Notes under the pieces: generated by a model | Database searches by the model: none | Seen by the model: the letters and a program-made list of their open reading frames with translations, nothing else | Told to the model about the DNA's origin: nothing | Part shown: positions 20,501 to 30,583 of the stretch, one piece after another | Layout: each line of letters starts with the position of its first letter | Position numbering within the stretch: the stretch's first letter is position 1 | Position numbers and translations under genes: made by a program | Source: Notospermus geniculatus | Taxonomy: Eukaryota; Nemertea; Pilidiophora; Heteronemertea; Lineidae | Length of the DNA stretch: 64,000 nucleotides | Reading direction: 5' to 3' | Assembly (NCBI GenBank): GCA_002633025.1 | Contig: NMRB01003401.1 | Location: forward strand, 1 to 64,000

Positions 20501-22499
20501 TCCATGAGCAGTATTCAGTATAACTTCCAATGTATGTTTCAATGTGATAAATGAACTTGAGATATTTCAAACATGATGATGTTCAATCAGTACGGCTAAA
20601 TTTGGAAGGTTTGAACTCTTACCGTGGAGTGATTTCAGAAAATCTTGCACGCAACACTCTGATATTTGGTTTTACTGAAATGAAGAAAAGTGGGATAATA
20701 CAATAAATTTCATTGAGAACAAAAAAGGAGGATTAAAACTAAATTTATGCTATTCAATCTAAAAAAAATGTGAATTTCATAAAGGAATTAACCCCAGAAA
20801 ACTACCGGTAGTTCCAAGTACATGTATTGAGTAATCATCTGACTGATAGAAATGAGGACAACACAGCAATTACTGGTATGTTACTTTACAGTAAATCTGG
20901 TCAAACATCTCATAATGTCTGAACATTGAGTCAAAAATTGCGCAACATGATTGTCCTACAGTTTTTTGTACATGTAGAACGATGATTCTTCTACATTATA
21001 ATGTTAACAGATATTATTACGCATCAGCGACACCAACCTGCCCTACAGACTTGAATTACTTCGAAGCCTATGTTTTCTCCCTCTCTATCACAATCTGTCC
21101 ATATGACCAGAGTAGAACATCCACGAATTTCCCTCTCCAACGTCCGCTGAAATCAAAGAGAATCTGTTCCTTACCCATTCTTAATTGAAATCCAGGTTTT
21201 GTAGGAGTGACATTTAAATGACACTGTTTGTACATGAAGAGAACAATGTACACAAAGTTTGGTTAGATGAATACCTGCCTTTGTGGCATGGAAATTTTAT
21301 CAGCTATGGTCCATTCCGTACATACATCTCTGTAAATTTCCCAGCCTCATGGGCAAAAATTGCTGTTGTCTATTCATGTTTACTGGTAGTGTCTGGCTCC
21401 TGACACTGACAGAACTCCCTACTCCTAACTTCAATAAAACATTTACATACCTTGATATCTTTAAAATCATCTGGACAGAATTTCTGGACACAAGCATCAA
21501 ACAAACACACTGGGTTACAAGAATGCCTAAAAATGCAGATAGAGAAATGTATTTTAAAGTTTCTTCAACTGATCAATTTAAACCAAAATAAGATGACAAA
21601 ATGACATAGACACCAATCAACCAATTATCCAACAAGAGCTCAGTTTCCATACATGACACTGACAGGAGAAAATTGACAAGGATCTGATTTTGTCAGGCTG
21701 TACCGTAAAACAGACAAACAACGTACTTTTACAAAGATAATGTTCAGGGAGATCTCAGAGAAAATGAAAGATCAAAGGCTTTATAGGCTTATCAAGGCAT
21801 ACTTACCATCTCTTGTACTGGCCAGCAAATTCAAAATTCAGCAGGTGACCAGACACTGAGGTCATAGTCATTGTGCAGTTCTGCCCAAGAAGATGGTAAT
21901 TGTATTCATAGATTTTGTTGAATCTTGAAAAGCCCTCTCTCTGAAGCATGAAATTACATATTACAGTAACAATTTACACCAATCATATCAGAGATTTATA
22001 CTGATAGAACTGTAGAGGTGACCGTGACATGAATGAACAGCACATGAGTTTAATATATTTTTTTATATTGATAAAGTTAGTTACACCCTAAAAGTTACTT
22101 CCTGGATTCCATCCAGCTAGCTCAGAGCTAAGATGCCAATACAGTAGGCTACTCGAATTGATTATTGTTCTAGCCTTGCAAAGATCAAAAGGAAGAATGG
22201 GAAACGTAAGAACTCACCCTGCGATATCCACCACGTGACATAAGATCAGCAATGGACTTGGCTGCATCGTTCTTCTCTGCGACATTGAGGACCTTCATTT
22301 CCTTACCGGTAGAATACAACGACGGGGTCAACGTTGTGGAACAATAACGATATTTTTGAGTTTGAAACGAAACTTTCTTTGTATGAGAGCAGAGGATCCG
22401 CCCATCAAACCACAGCCTGTTGTTCAGACTCAGAGTACAAGTTGCTAATGTCTGGGCAAGTTTTTTGCTTGAAGTGACAAGAATTCCGTGCAAATTCAT
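7899..22499 (-). CDS. TOP3A: DNA topoisomerase III alpha (3' end missing)
   Basis: Type IA topoisomerase that, in known animals, works with BLM and RMI proteins to dissolve double Holliday junctions and also separates mitochondrial DNA. Twenty-two coding exons fit GT-AG boundaries: 22218-22499, 21807-21940, 21451-21526, 21038-21146, 20623-20674, 20202-20295, 19689-19905, 19343-19397, 18859-18933, 18095-18275, 17233-17450, 14586-14660, 14362-14412, 13896-13974, 12699-12812, 12468-12537, 10638-10666, 10284-10406, 9593-9680, 9211-9310, 8988-9061, 7899-8572. Visible features, in order, are a Toprim domain with DCDREGEN (exon 4), the active-site tyrosine in [11 protein letters not shown] (exon 10), a CPVC...C zinc finger (exons 19-20), a second Cys cluster (exons 20-22), an Asn/Gly/Ser-rich linker, and the start of a GRF finger. 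About 989 residues are encoded, close to the roughly 1000 of human TOP3A, but the last finger is incomplete and exon 6 has a frame break. Confidence 0.95.
8679..8923. repeat. CAGGGGCGGATC-type MITE in TOP3A intron 21
   Basis: Terminal CAGGGGCGGATCTAC and inverted gatccacacctg bound a GC-rich element with a single N (8869). Related ends occur near 14115-14296 and 19525-19680, and similar CAGGGGCG ends at 35149-35402 and 40126-40388. Plus-strand open frames across it are not genes. Confidence 0.6.
9841..10227. repeat. GGCCAAAAAAATAAA-ended MITE in TOP3A intron
   Basis: Left end TAGGCCAAAAAAATAAACG and right end ttattttttggcctta are inverted repeats that also share the adjacent block ttctgtttctgg. 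The body has no coding capacity. It lies between TOP3A exons 18 and 19. Confidence 0.65.
10841..12265. repeat. Inverted repeat pair flanking a mobile element
   Basis: About 35 bases at 10841-10875 (containing gaatatataagtaccaag) recur inverted at 12233-12265. They enclose the Helentron-like repeat in TOP3A intron 16. This may be an older foldback element that received a later insertion. Confidence 0.5.
11285..12196 (+). mobile_element. Helentron-like non-autonomous repeat
   Basis: Starts at aatggtccgtggaccatg (a short palindrome), then carries several divergent units of about 170 bp, each containing gccacctggtggccatattgg and ggatgtccgatcgg. It ends in a GAC-rich tract followed by a hairpin, agctcacgagtgagct, and taaaa. 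The same ends occur at 53773-54386, and the 3' end alone at 34530-34613 and 47480-47545. Internal tandem units plus a terminal hairpin resemble Helentron-associated elements; the class is inferred. Confidence 0.6.
13080..13632. repeat. Two tandem copies of a TTAA-flanked MITE
   Basis: Copies at 13080-13357 and 13354-13632 each start TTAAAGCCCCACTGTATTGA and end with the inverse, sharing one central TTAA. The interiors match over nearly their whole length. The arrangement fits a second insertion into the TTAA at the end of the first. It lies in the TOP3A intron between exons 14 and 15. Confidence 0.85.
13690..13890 (-). repeat. tRNA-derived SINE
   Basis: On the minus strand a tRNA-like head (A box in GTGGTGTAGTGGTTTGG, a perfect TCTGA/TCAGA anticodon-type stem, B box GGTTCGAATC) is followed by a tail containing ctctccacccaggtgtac. 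That tail is typical of invertebrate tRNA SINEs. The T-stem is degenerate, so this is not a functional tRNA. It ends next to TOP3A exon 14. Confidence 0.65.
14115..14296. repeat. GGATCC-ended GC-rich element
   Basis: Begins gggacggatccagggtttg and ends with ggattcacgcctg. The interior contains ctgtgctaggaacat and gatttgttggccaaa. The copy at 19525-19680 matches throughout, so this is one repeat family with two copies in TOP3A introns. Confidence 0.7.
15060..15420. repeat. Tandem repeat of about 148 bp at LINE 3' end
   Basis: The block ggaactatcccgtgacacaa recurs at about 15102, 15249 and 15398, each time followed by atgtctattcaa and a variant of cactcgcgatcaggaatg. The unit includes the last codons of the adjacent reverse-transcriptase frame, so the array is a repeated 3' terminus of the LINE. 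Confidence 0.8.
15421..16539 (-). mobile_element. LINE reverse transcriptase, 5'-truncated (CR1/L2-like)
   Basis: An open frame of at least 370 codons, reading from [15 protein letters not shown] through [20 protein letters not shown] and LADDLK to a C-terminal region ending [36 protein letters not shown] and the ADD catalytic motif are standard for non-LTR reverse transcriptases, and the C-terminal part resembles the CR1/L2/Jockey group. No endonuclease domain is present: the frame meets an N at 16541. It lies inside the large TOP3A intron between exons 11 and 12, in the same orientation as the gene. The frame is intact, which suggests a fairly recent insertion. Confidence 0.9.
16542..16742 (-). 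mobile_element. Possible upstream fragment of the same LINE
   Basis: An open minus-strand frame (starting [20 protein letters not shown] and rich in Ser, Thr and Pro) ends at the N that truncates the reverse transcriptase. It could be part of the LINE's first open reading frame joined across a collapsed gap. No domain is recognised. Confidence 0.3.
17471..17615 (-). repeat. tRNA-derived SINE, second family
   Basis: On the minus strand a tRNA-like head (A box in TTGGCCTAGTGGTTCAGG, B box GGGTTCGAGTC) leads into gtctggtaggaagctac and a tail containing gtctttcaccttagaaacc. The tail portion recurs at 49762-49856 and 57268-57355 in UNK introns. It starts about 20 bases from TOP3A exon 11. Confidence 0.75.
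17651..17933. repeat. TTAA-flanked MITE with CCCTTTCGCTGC ends
   Basis: TTAA plus CCCTTTCGCTGC at the left mirrors GCAGCGAAAGGG plus TTAA at the right, 283 bases in all. CCCT ends and TTAA target duplications are the signature of piggyBac-type elements. No transposase. It lies in the TOP3A intron between exons 10 and 11. Confidence 0.8.
18095..18275 (-). CDS. TOP3A: TOP3A exon 10, catalytic tyrosine exon
   Basis: Encodes [20 protein letters not shown] through to QDPNWG. The motif [14 protein letters not shown] contains the tyrosine that forms the 5'-phosphotyrosyl link in type IA enzymes. All residues around it are intact, so the catalytic core is not obviously degraded despite the exon 6 break. 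Confidence 0.95.
18299..18498. repeat. GTGACCCG-ended MITE, copy 1
   Basis: Imperfect inverted repeat whose arms contain caaaatgagtcngaatgngcac and agaagac. A second copy with the same ends lies at 58974-59160. The centre includes gattgtcggcccattgtg. Non-coding, in a TOP3A intron. Confidence 0.75.
18585..18762. repeat. pogo-like MITE, TA-flanked
   Basis: Ends CAGTAGAACCTCTC and inverted GAGAGGTTCCACTG, flanked by TA on both sides. Interior blocks of tgtccttaatnnagaggtg are repeated in both orientations. CAGT(A/G)GAACCTC ends with a TA target are characteristic of pogo/Tc1-type MITEs. Confidence 0.8.
19212..19339. repeat. Near-perfect palindromic MITE on a splice donor
   Basis: TAGGGACTTCCGGCAAGGCT at the left matches its inverse at the right; arms of about 42 bases enclose a short centre (gagctaatgcattttc). 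The right end stops three bases inside TOP3A intron 8, so the donor of exon 8 reads GAG|gtaatagggac, with its fourth and later positions supplied by the element. Confidence 0.85.
19525..19680. repeat. Second copy of the GGATCC-ended element
   Basis: Matches 14115-14296 across tgtgctaggaacattgaaat and gatttgttggccaaag. Ends near cccttggatccgcgcctg, immediately before TOP3A exon 7's donor. Confidence 0.7.
20202..20295 (-). pseudogene. TOP3A: TOP3A exon 6, frame-disrupted
   Basis: Reading from the acceptor gives [20 protein letters not shown] then VDVR, after which the frame reaches TAG. Two bases out of phase the sequence gives ELDLRI and joins exon 7 (GAAFTRFQ) correctly. Homologues have a single residue between VDVR and ELDLRIG; here five bases (GTTCA) lie between CGT and GAG, a net +2. 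Total exon length confirms it: removing 2 bases restores the phase found at every later junction. A base-calling error in a draft contig is most likely; a polymorphic null allele is the alternative. Confidence 0.85.
22218..22499 (-). CDS. TOP3A: TOP3A exon 1 with two candidate start codons
   Basis: Exon 1 encodes 94 residues. The first Met opens a basic, Ser/Thr-rich segment with no acidic residue except one Asp near position 32, typical of a mitochondrial presequence. A second Met at residue 68 directly precedes [18 protein letters not shown], the conserved start of the topoisomerase core. Human TOP3A uses two in-frame starts to make mitochondrial and nuclear forms, and this exon has the same layout. 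That both starts are used here is inference. The donor is AGG|gtgagt. Confidence 0.85.
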
Positions 22500-23095
22500 G
22501 GGATGAGCGAGTACAGTATAGGCTTCTCACCACCAGCTCATCATGCTCTGGTCTGCCTCTGGTCTAGAACTGGTGCCTGGTCCACTGTAGTGTATCAGTG
22601 TATGGTCAATGTGTCCCTCCTCTCTAGGCCCTATTATCATGTATTATGCCAAGGAAATCGAAATGCCTGAGTTCCAAACGGAACCATAAATATGTGTCCT
22701 GTCTCACAAATGATGTGAGGCCTACCTCTTTTGAGAAATGCACGTTGTGTCTGCTTTAAAAACATGAAAATTTGAAAGAAATAAAATTCGAAAATGTTGC
22801 CTCTATTTTCGTGCACAGCTACGCGTGAGAAGTGCCAGCGCAGATCCCAGGTGGGAAAGGCTGTACATTTTGGTATACATTTTGTACAGAAGCATACATT
22901 TCTCTTTTTGAGGTTGATAGTCGCAGACCTGTCTCGCTTCGAAGGATTGTTCTGGCATTCTAAAATCAAATGATGATGTTATATCCTCAAAATCATCTAA
23001 TAACAGCGGAAAAAATGAAAAAATACATCGTAAATTGTGTAATATGCTGGTTACACAATCAAGCAACCTCGTCCCCAAGGAATTTTGTAATCAAC
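22500..23095. promoter_or_regulatory. Shared upstream region of TOP3A and UQCC4
   Basis: The two genes are divergent with 596 bases between their start codons, so both promoters and 5' untranslated regions must lie here unless upstream non-coding exons exist. I see no TATA box placed convincingly for either gene. Open frames inside it look like chance. Confidence 0.5.
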
Positions 23096-23889
23096 ATGGC
23101 GTCCTCTTGCAAGCTTTCATCATTTCGAGTGTTGAATTTTGGTCGAAAAATCGGCAAGAACACATGTGTCTCCATCCAGAAATGCAGTAAATCAACTGAA
23201 AATGATCTTTTTTTCTGGGGGTAGGTTTTCTGTTGGCATGTTGACGGTATCTTCTGACGTATAGCCACCTTGCCCTTGGTAAATGATGAGAGCAAGCAGC
23301 AGAGGGGCGGTGTAATAGTTGTAGTTGTCCCCCGTCTACCATTGTTCCCTATACAATACATTGGTCGTCGCAGAAGAAGCTACGACTTGAACAATACAGC
23401 TAAGGTCTAGTGAAAGCATGTGATAGTGATGGTATTCATTATATTTTCATGGATGTATTCTCTTTTTCCAGGCCTAAAAATCAAGGACACGCAAGCTATT
23501 TCCATACCTCGTCACTTTTTGCCAGGTCCAAGTCAACAGAAAAGATTGATCCACTGGATGAACCGATAAAATTCTCCACAAGTGATGCAAGGACATGGCG
23601 AGCTAGGGAAAATCTATACGTAAAAAACAATGCACCACCATATCAATTTTTCTCAGTTATTTTGAGTGTGTCAGCAGTGCTTATTTACTTCTGTATACTC
23701 AGGGAAGAGAATGACATTGATGAGGAATTAAATACCAGTCTCTATCAAAGGATCCCTGGACTTGAAGAAAAACAATTGAAAGTAAATATTGCATACAATC
23801 GTGAACATGGAAAGGATACAGGGGCTTTGGAAGAACGCCTCCAAGAAATAAGAGATATGGGACCTACTGCGCGACGTGTTCAGGATTGA
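23096..23889 (+). CDS. UQCC4: Ubiquinol-cytochrome c reductase assembly factor 4
   Basis: Two exons, 23096-23220 and 23472-23889 (GG|gtaggt donor, tctttttccag acceptor), encode 180 residues. The conserved core reads DPLDEPIKFSTSDA, then a proline-containing stretch, a single membrane segment (FFSVILSVSAVLIYFCIL) and LREENDIDEEL. This matches the pattern DRPIEFSSSKA ... membrane segment ... LREE of mammalian CCSMST1, now called UQCC4, a small mitochondrial inner-membrane protein needed for complex III assembly. The N-terminal 40 residues are basic and hydroxylated, as expected of a mitochondrial presequence. The C-terminal tail is longer than in mammals. The start is the first Met in frame with a good context (aacATGg). 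TOP3A lies upstream on the opposite strand. Confidence 0.85.
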
Positions 23890-23921
23890 GTTGTTGTGAA
23901 TGTGATAATGTTGTTTGTCTA

Positions 23922-23927
23922 AATAAA
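23922..23927 (+). terminator. UQCC4: UQCC4 polyadenylation signal
   Basis: AATAAA 33 bases after the UQCC4 stop codon, followed within 30 bases by a T/G-rich stretch. Confidence 0.7.
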
Positions 23928-24104
23928 AACTCTTTCCAAGAAGTGACACCTCTTGTTACTCCGTGTTTGATAGTTGAACCAGGACTAAATTCATATTTGT
24001 CATCTTGACTACCAAGGGTTGTGACATCGCTCTGCCCTCTGATAACGCTCGTAATCTTTTGACATAGCCAATACACACGTGGAGATCCAGGATATTTGTG
24101 GACT

Positions 24105-24577
24105 TTAAAGATGATGTATCACGGATATTTTCGCGGGCCACGAAAATCATTGTTTATTTACATTTTGTTTGTTTATGTCTCGTCTTTCTTTGTCTTATGA
24201 GTAATTTGTTGGTGGCATGCCCCTCTAGAAATTCTTTTGATACTGAAAATATTCAATTTGGCGGGTTGGCATGTTCCAAAGGTCCGAAATAACATAATGT
24301 AAACATCCATGTTTACAAAAATTAAGTGTAAACAATGAAGTCGTGATATATTATCTTTAAGATAATGTATCAGGACTTCATTGTTTAGATTCTATGTTTG
24401 TAAACATGGATGTTTACATTCTGTTATCTTGGACTTTTGGGTTGGAATCAACAGCATTTCTAGAGGGGCATGCCACCAACAATTTACTCATAAGACAAAG
24501 AAAGCCAGGAATAAAGAAACAAAATGTAAATAAACAATGTATGGCCCGCAAAAATACCTGTGATACATTATCTTTAA
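24105..24577. repeat. TTAA-flanked foldback MITE, 473 bp
   Basis: TTAAAGATGATGTATCAC at the left mirrors the right end across nearly the full length, including a central tatcttta/taaagata turn and arms with aacatccatgtttac. TTAA on both sides suggests a piggyBac or Kolobok-type element. Located just past the UQCC4 poly(A) signal. Confidence 0.8.
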
Positions 24578-24893
24578 CATCCTGATATCATCACATGAAG
24601 GGATGAAATATTTTATTGTGTGTCCCATTCTTGTTCTTCACCCAGTCTTCATTAGACGACCTATAAAGGGGAGCAATTTGTGAACGGATGTAAGTATACA
24701 TGTATGATTGTGATTTCAAAATAAATAACTATAAATTGATATTTAGCTCCCTTGTCTTTCATTCTTCACTCATACATGCTAAGGATCCAGGTATTTTTTT
24801 CCTCTTGGCAGCTTCATGTATTGATGGAAGGCTGAAAAATTAGTCTAGTGCCGTAGTAGTGGGCCTTAAAAATTGACGAGGTCACAATGAATC

Positions 24894-25150
24894 TAGGGCA
24901 ATGTAAGTCATGCAGGGCCACTTCATCAACTGAATCGGAATGGGGACCCAAGCACACTGCCTCAACAGTCTTCTGGCTATGGTGTTTGGAAATGCAACTC
25001 TGCCACAAGCACTGTCCATTTGAAAGACCAAATAGGAATGGAGATCCTAGCTATGATAGAGGGCAGCACACCAAAACCTGTGGTCCTAGACAAAGGATGC
25101 CTTTTGTGTGGGAAATTGATCAGGACCGGGATGTCAGTTTCATTTCAGTA
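24894..25150 (+). other. Coding-like stretch, unidentified
   Basis: One plus-strand frame of about 84 codons starting at 24897 reads GNVSHAGPLHQLNRNGDPST, then an internal part with GCLLCGKLIRTG (a CxxC pair), to a TAG at 25148. The same frame stays protein-like beyond that stop but meets further stops. It may be a decayed pseudogene or untranslated sequence of a neighbouring transcript. No homologue recognised. Confidence 0.25.
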
Positions 25151-27012
25151 GTTTAAACCACTAGTGACACCTGTGACCGTGGCCTCACCTGCTTTATTCC
25201 AACCGCCAACTCCTGCAGAAGGAACGAAGTTGTGATGACATTCTTCTGCTGACATCAATGACACCAAGTTACACGATTGATGTACCAGTAGGCCTACTTC
25301 ATTTAATTTGATATCCAGCTTCCACAAGCCTAAATGGTGATTTCACCATAACAGACCGTATCAGAAATCTACCATTGCAATCCACACACCATTGCATTTA
25401 GAAATCAACTATTTACCAGTTCAGCACTATCCTCCAAGGTCATGAGGTCAGACAGACATCCGAAGCAAGGTATTTCCAGTGAAACACAGCAACTACAGCT
25501 TACCATTTATGATGTTTTTTATTTCTTAAAACCGTGCCGGCCAGACACCACACTACAACACTGCTGCTTATTTTCTTCCAATCCAAACATAATGTAACGT
25601 AGGGAGATTTCATATTGGCATTCCCATTGATTTGAGATGAAATAATCAGGTTGTCTTCAACAGCTGACACGGTATTCTTTTAACTCTTGATTACACTGGA
25701 GATAAGCAGCTGATGATGAATTTGCCTAAAAGTTCATTATAAAATTAATGATAACTTTTTTTCTGAATACATGTAGGTCTGGTTCGTTTAAGTATGCAGG
25801 TGTCCAGAGAGAAAAGTAAGTCAATACAACATCTCCCAACACATTTTGCCAGCCCTTACATTTGACCACAAACAGAAAGCAAAACAGTTGATGGCAATCA
25901 ATACGATGTCATTTCTCAGGGTTCAAAGTTCATGACCATTTTGTGTAAATTGCGACCCAAAAATTGATTTCCTAGTGCATTTTGTATAGTGTATAACTTG
26001 ACTTTTTCGCCTCTTCGCCAAAATCTGCTTTTTCGAAATATGAACTTTGATCCCTGCTTCTAAGTATATTTTTTCACACAGTACTGATGGTATTGGTAAG
26101 ATACATATTGTACAGTATTCAGTAGGTATATTCATAACTATTACTCCTGGCTGCGTTTTCATAAAATCCTGAGATAATTTCTGTTGTCCAAATTTTCGTG
26201 AACAATCAGCTTTAAATAGATCGTTAAAACATTCATTACATTACATGGACAAAGTACAAAATATAGAGCTAGTAGTAATAATGAATGACACACTATGGTA
26301 CTATGATACACTGAATGACCATGACACAACATGACAATGCTCCAGATTTACAATGAAAAATTGGCCATCGGCCTTCTGGAGCAGAGCTGTCAGTTTCCTG
26401 TCAGAATATTGAGACAAACCATCAGTATTACACTGCGGGACTTGGCAATCCCATATATTACAAAATATGTCAATATGTTTGTGAAGGTCTCTTTCCTGAT
26501 TGCACAAATATAATATCCATCTTCAGATGACTGGAATCACTTCAGGCGACAATATAATACGAAACTTGGTGGAAACATCTTATTGTGCGCATCGCTAGTT
26601 TTGGAAATTCTGCCAGTCCCTGCACATGGTTTGTCCCCACACTGACAAAAACATCTAAATCAAGACACGGTCAGTCAGGGAACACTCAAGCCGGCTCACT
26701 TATGAATTGGTACAATCGAAATGAAATGTCCCGCATGTCCTTTTGACGCAAATGGCGAAGATATCCTCGAGTTCTTTCGAAAGATTCGGTCCACAGTCTC
26801 ATCCAGAAGGCTAGACGAACCACAAAAATAACTTACAAACATAATCCACAAAATGACAACATGATAATTGAACTAGCTAAGTCCCAGATAAAAAAAACCT
26901 CTCTATATAGTGATATGAAAAGGTCAATATTGGTCTAAAATTATACGCTTGTGAAGGATTCCTGTCGTTTGATGATGGATGTTGATCATGTGCCTTTTAT
27001 AGTCCCTAAGGT
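25151..27012. other. Between UQCC4 and H3.3, probable H3.3 3' UTR
   Basis: AT-rich, with no frame I can support. The genes on either side are convergent, so part of this interval is probably the H3.3 3' untranslated region. A minus-strand AATAAA lies near 25519, a candidate but unproven end. Confidence 0.4.
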
Positions 27013-27780
<768 letters not shown>

Positions 27781-28178
27781 CTAGGCCTACCTGCAATCAA
27801 GGAGAGGACACATAAATATTAACAGAAGATTTTACCCTATTCAGGTAACGATGAAAAATTGTAGCCAGTGGATCGGCTGCAATACAACAATTTGCTTTCA
27901 CGAATTGTTCACTAGGGTAAACTCGGGGGATCATGGTGATCGTGATCACCCACATTTTAATCTGGCACAAAAATCTAGATGCAAAAATCACCCGGCAGTT
28001 GGCATGACACACAAATTTATAAAACTTGACCCTAAACAAAATAAACTGCCTGAAAAAAATCACGCACGTACGGTCCTACTAAATTGAGACAACAAGCGTC
28101 AAGTTGAGACAACTTGAGACAACAACCCAATAACTTGCGTCAACAAGGTTTTTTCACTTATTTTTTGCCAATTAACTA

Positions 28179-28753
28179 CTGTAAAACGGGAAATTTTTGC
28201 GGATGGTTTTTTTCGCGGACCCTCGGTATTTCTGCCCCAGAATAATATTTTGCGCCTTTATAATTTGCGGACAGCTCGGCGCCGCAAAAACCGCAAAATT
28301 AAAATGCATTGCAACAAATTCACAGAGCCATAGACGTGATTTCCCGGCATTCAGGCCACCATCATCCTCTATGGGAAGCAGTTTCATTCATAAATACAAG
28401 CAGTTTCAAGAGCCCCGAAGTTCCATGTGCTCTTGTTTTGACTGGAGACTGACCACGTTGCTTTGTTGTGTCTGGTATGGGACCATAAGTATTTACTGCT
28501 AATGACGGCCGGCTCATCTTCAACGCGAGTATCGGATGATCAGAACACAATTCTGAATGTGGAGTTTACCGAGTTGCAAGTTTCAGCGCGATTTAATGGC
28601 AAGTACTAGCATTAATGCAAATTGTGTCTTATTTTTGCGGTCGTGCCGACAATGTTGAATGGATAAAATGTTTACGCGTATTAAATTTGCGGATGTGATA
28701 GGACCGCAAAGACCGCAAAATTAAAACGTCCGCGAAAATTTCCCGTTTTACAG
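28179..28753. repeat. Nested TA-flanked MITE, CTGTAAAACGGGAAA ends
   Basis: CTGTAAAACGGGAAATTTTT at the left mirrors the right end at 28753, with TA on both sides. Subterminal GCGGA/TCCGC blocks recur. A diverged relative (ctgtaaaccgtgaaattttt) starts near 63806. The right end directly precedes the N run. Confidence 0.75.
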
Positions 28754-28755
28754 TA

Positions 28756-29189
28756 NNNNNNNNNNNNNNNNNNNNNNNNNNNNNNNNNNNNNNNNNNNNN
28801 NNNNNNNNNNNNNNNNNNNNNNNNNNNNNNNNNNNNNNNNNNNNNNNNNNNNNNNNNNNNNNNNNNNNNNNNNNNNNNNNNNNNNNNNNNNNNNNNNNNN
28901 NNNNNNNNNNNNNNNNNNNNNNNNNNNNNNNNNNNNNNNNNNNNNNNNNNNNNNNNNNNNNNNNNNNNNNNNNNNNNNNNNNNNNNNNNNNNNNNNNNNN
29001 NNNNNNNNNNNNNNNNNNNNNNNNNNNNNNNNNNNNNNNNNNNNNNNNNNNNNNNNNNNNNNNNNNNNNNNNNNNNNNNNNNNNNNNNNNNNNNNNNNNN
29101 NNNNNNNNNNNNNNNNNNNNNNNNNNNNNNNNNNNNNNNNNNNNNNNNNNNNNNNNNNNNNNNNNNNNNNNNNNNNNNNNNNNNNNNNN
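28756..29189. other. Assembly gap, 434 N
   Basis: Run of N within the element in the H3.3 first intron. Open frames reported across it are artefacts. Confidence 0.99.
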
Positions 29190-30583
29190 CACGAACATGC
29201 TGGTATGCTTGCATGTCGTTAAACATGCATGAGTTACAAAATGAGAAAAATTGAAGGTGGTCGTGTGAACATGTTTTTGACATGAAAAATTAAATTTTTC
29301 CAAAAATGTGCCACCTCTAAATATTTCTAACATTCATCTGCCGTTGAATTATTTTTTCTTTACACAGAGGCTATAACAATGTTTTACGACAGTCTCAATT
29401 CAGTCGTAATTGTTGACTCCGTGACTTACTGATCAGCTGGCGTGCGTAACAATGTTTGACAGCAAAGATTACGCACGTCATATCCATTTTTATCGTGAAG
29501 TACGTAAAAAATGGTTATACCAACAATACTTTGGGAACATGATTTTGAAAGATGGGTTACTGTGCTACACCCCAGCCGAAAATCTTGCGTTTCTTCAACT
29601 ATTTAGGCATCGTACTAGTTGATTTTGTGGAAGCTTACAGAAAACGTCACAAAAAACGTTCTGTCAAACAGTGAAAACGCTGATTGACATCGTGATTACA
29701 AAAACAAATGTGGAATTGTACTTTAAAAGTAGTTTTGATTTATTTCTACTTTAGGAAAGGAAGAAAAATCACAACAACACTTAGCAATCCAGTTGTAGGT
29801 AACGAATTTATTTCATAAAACAGGGTCGTGCGTAACATTACATGAACTTCGTGGAATGACCCATATGTAAATTGAACTTTCTCATAGTTAATTGGCAAAA
29901 AATAAGTGAAAAAACCTTGTTGACGCAAGTTATGGGGTTGTTGTCTCAAGTTGTCTCAACTTGACGCTTGTTGTCTCAATTTAGTAATAGTAGGACCCCG
30001 CACGTATGCCTAAACGTAGCCTAGTCTAGTGTGATGAAATTAGTCAACTGGTCAATGGGGACGTTACTAATACCCTGTCAGCTGCCTGTCGAACATGCCA
30101 GGCGGCGTGCATAGCCCTGTACATTTTGTACATACATTGTGTACATAGGCATAGGGTATTGCATGCAACCCGCGCGGGAAAACCCAGTATCAACATGGTC
30201 AGGAAAAACAGAAATTCCAGACAAAATAGGCAAATGTTTCGATTTGCATGACTTCCATTCATTAGAAAGATATAAATGCACATTAGAGAACACGCTTTAT
30301 GGAGGAATTTAGCATTATAAACGTGATGAACAGGCCGAGACTAGACGGAAACGGGCGACATACAGAACAGACACACACTGAAATGGCGGCAGATAAACAA
30401 TGCAAATGAACCGACCGGGAACATGGCGAAAGAACTGCATTAATATTTTCAGTTTGCCACAGTTCGGTGACAATCGGCGACATATCTTTAGTTTCAATCA
30501 ATACTGAGTTAACTTAGGGACGTAATCAAAGAGCAGGCGATACAGAAATAAGAGAAAACGGGCATTTTCACGTGTAAACTCAC

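Larger units (their letters stand above)
28071..29998. mobile_element. Inverted-repeat element with 8-bp TSD in H3.3 intron
   Basis: Arms of about 105 bases (left 28071-28177, right about 29884-29998) both contain ttgagacaacaagcgtcaag and gcgtcaacaaggtttttt. CGCACGTA flanks the element at 28063-28070 and 29999-30006, an 8-bp target duplication as made by hAT or P-type transposases. The interior holds another element (28179-28753) and an N run, so any transposase would be hidden. Confidence 0.8.

Noticed and set aside
22637-22969. 110-codon frame between TOP3A and UQCC4
   Set aside because: Lies in the shared upstream region, overlaps another frame equally long, and has no recognisable domain.
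28629-29333. Frames of 200-234 codons
   Set aside because: They are created by the N run.
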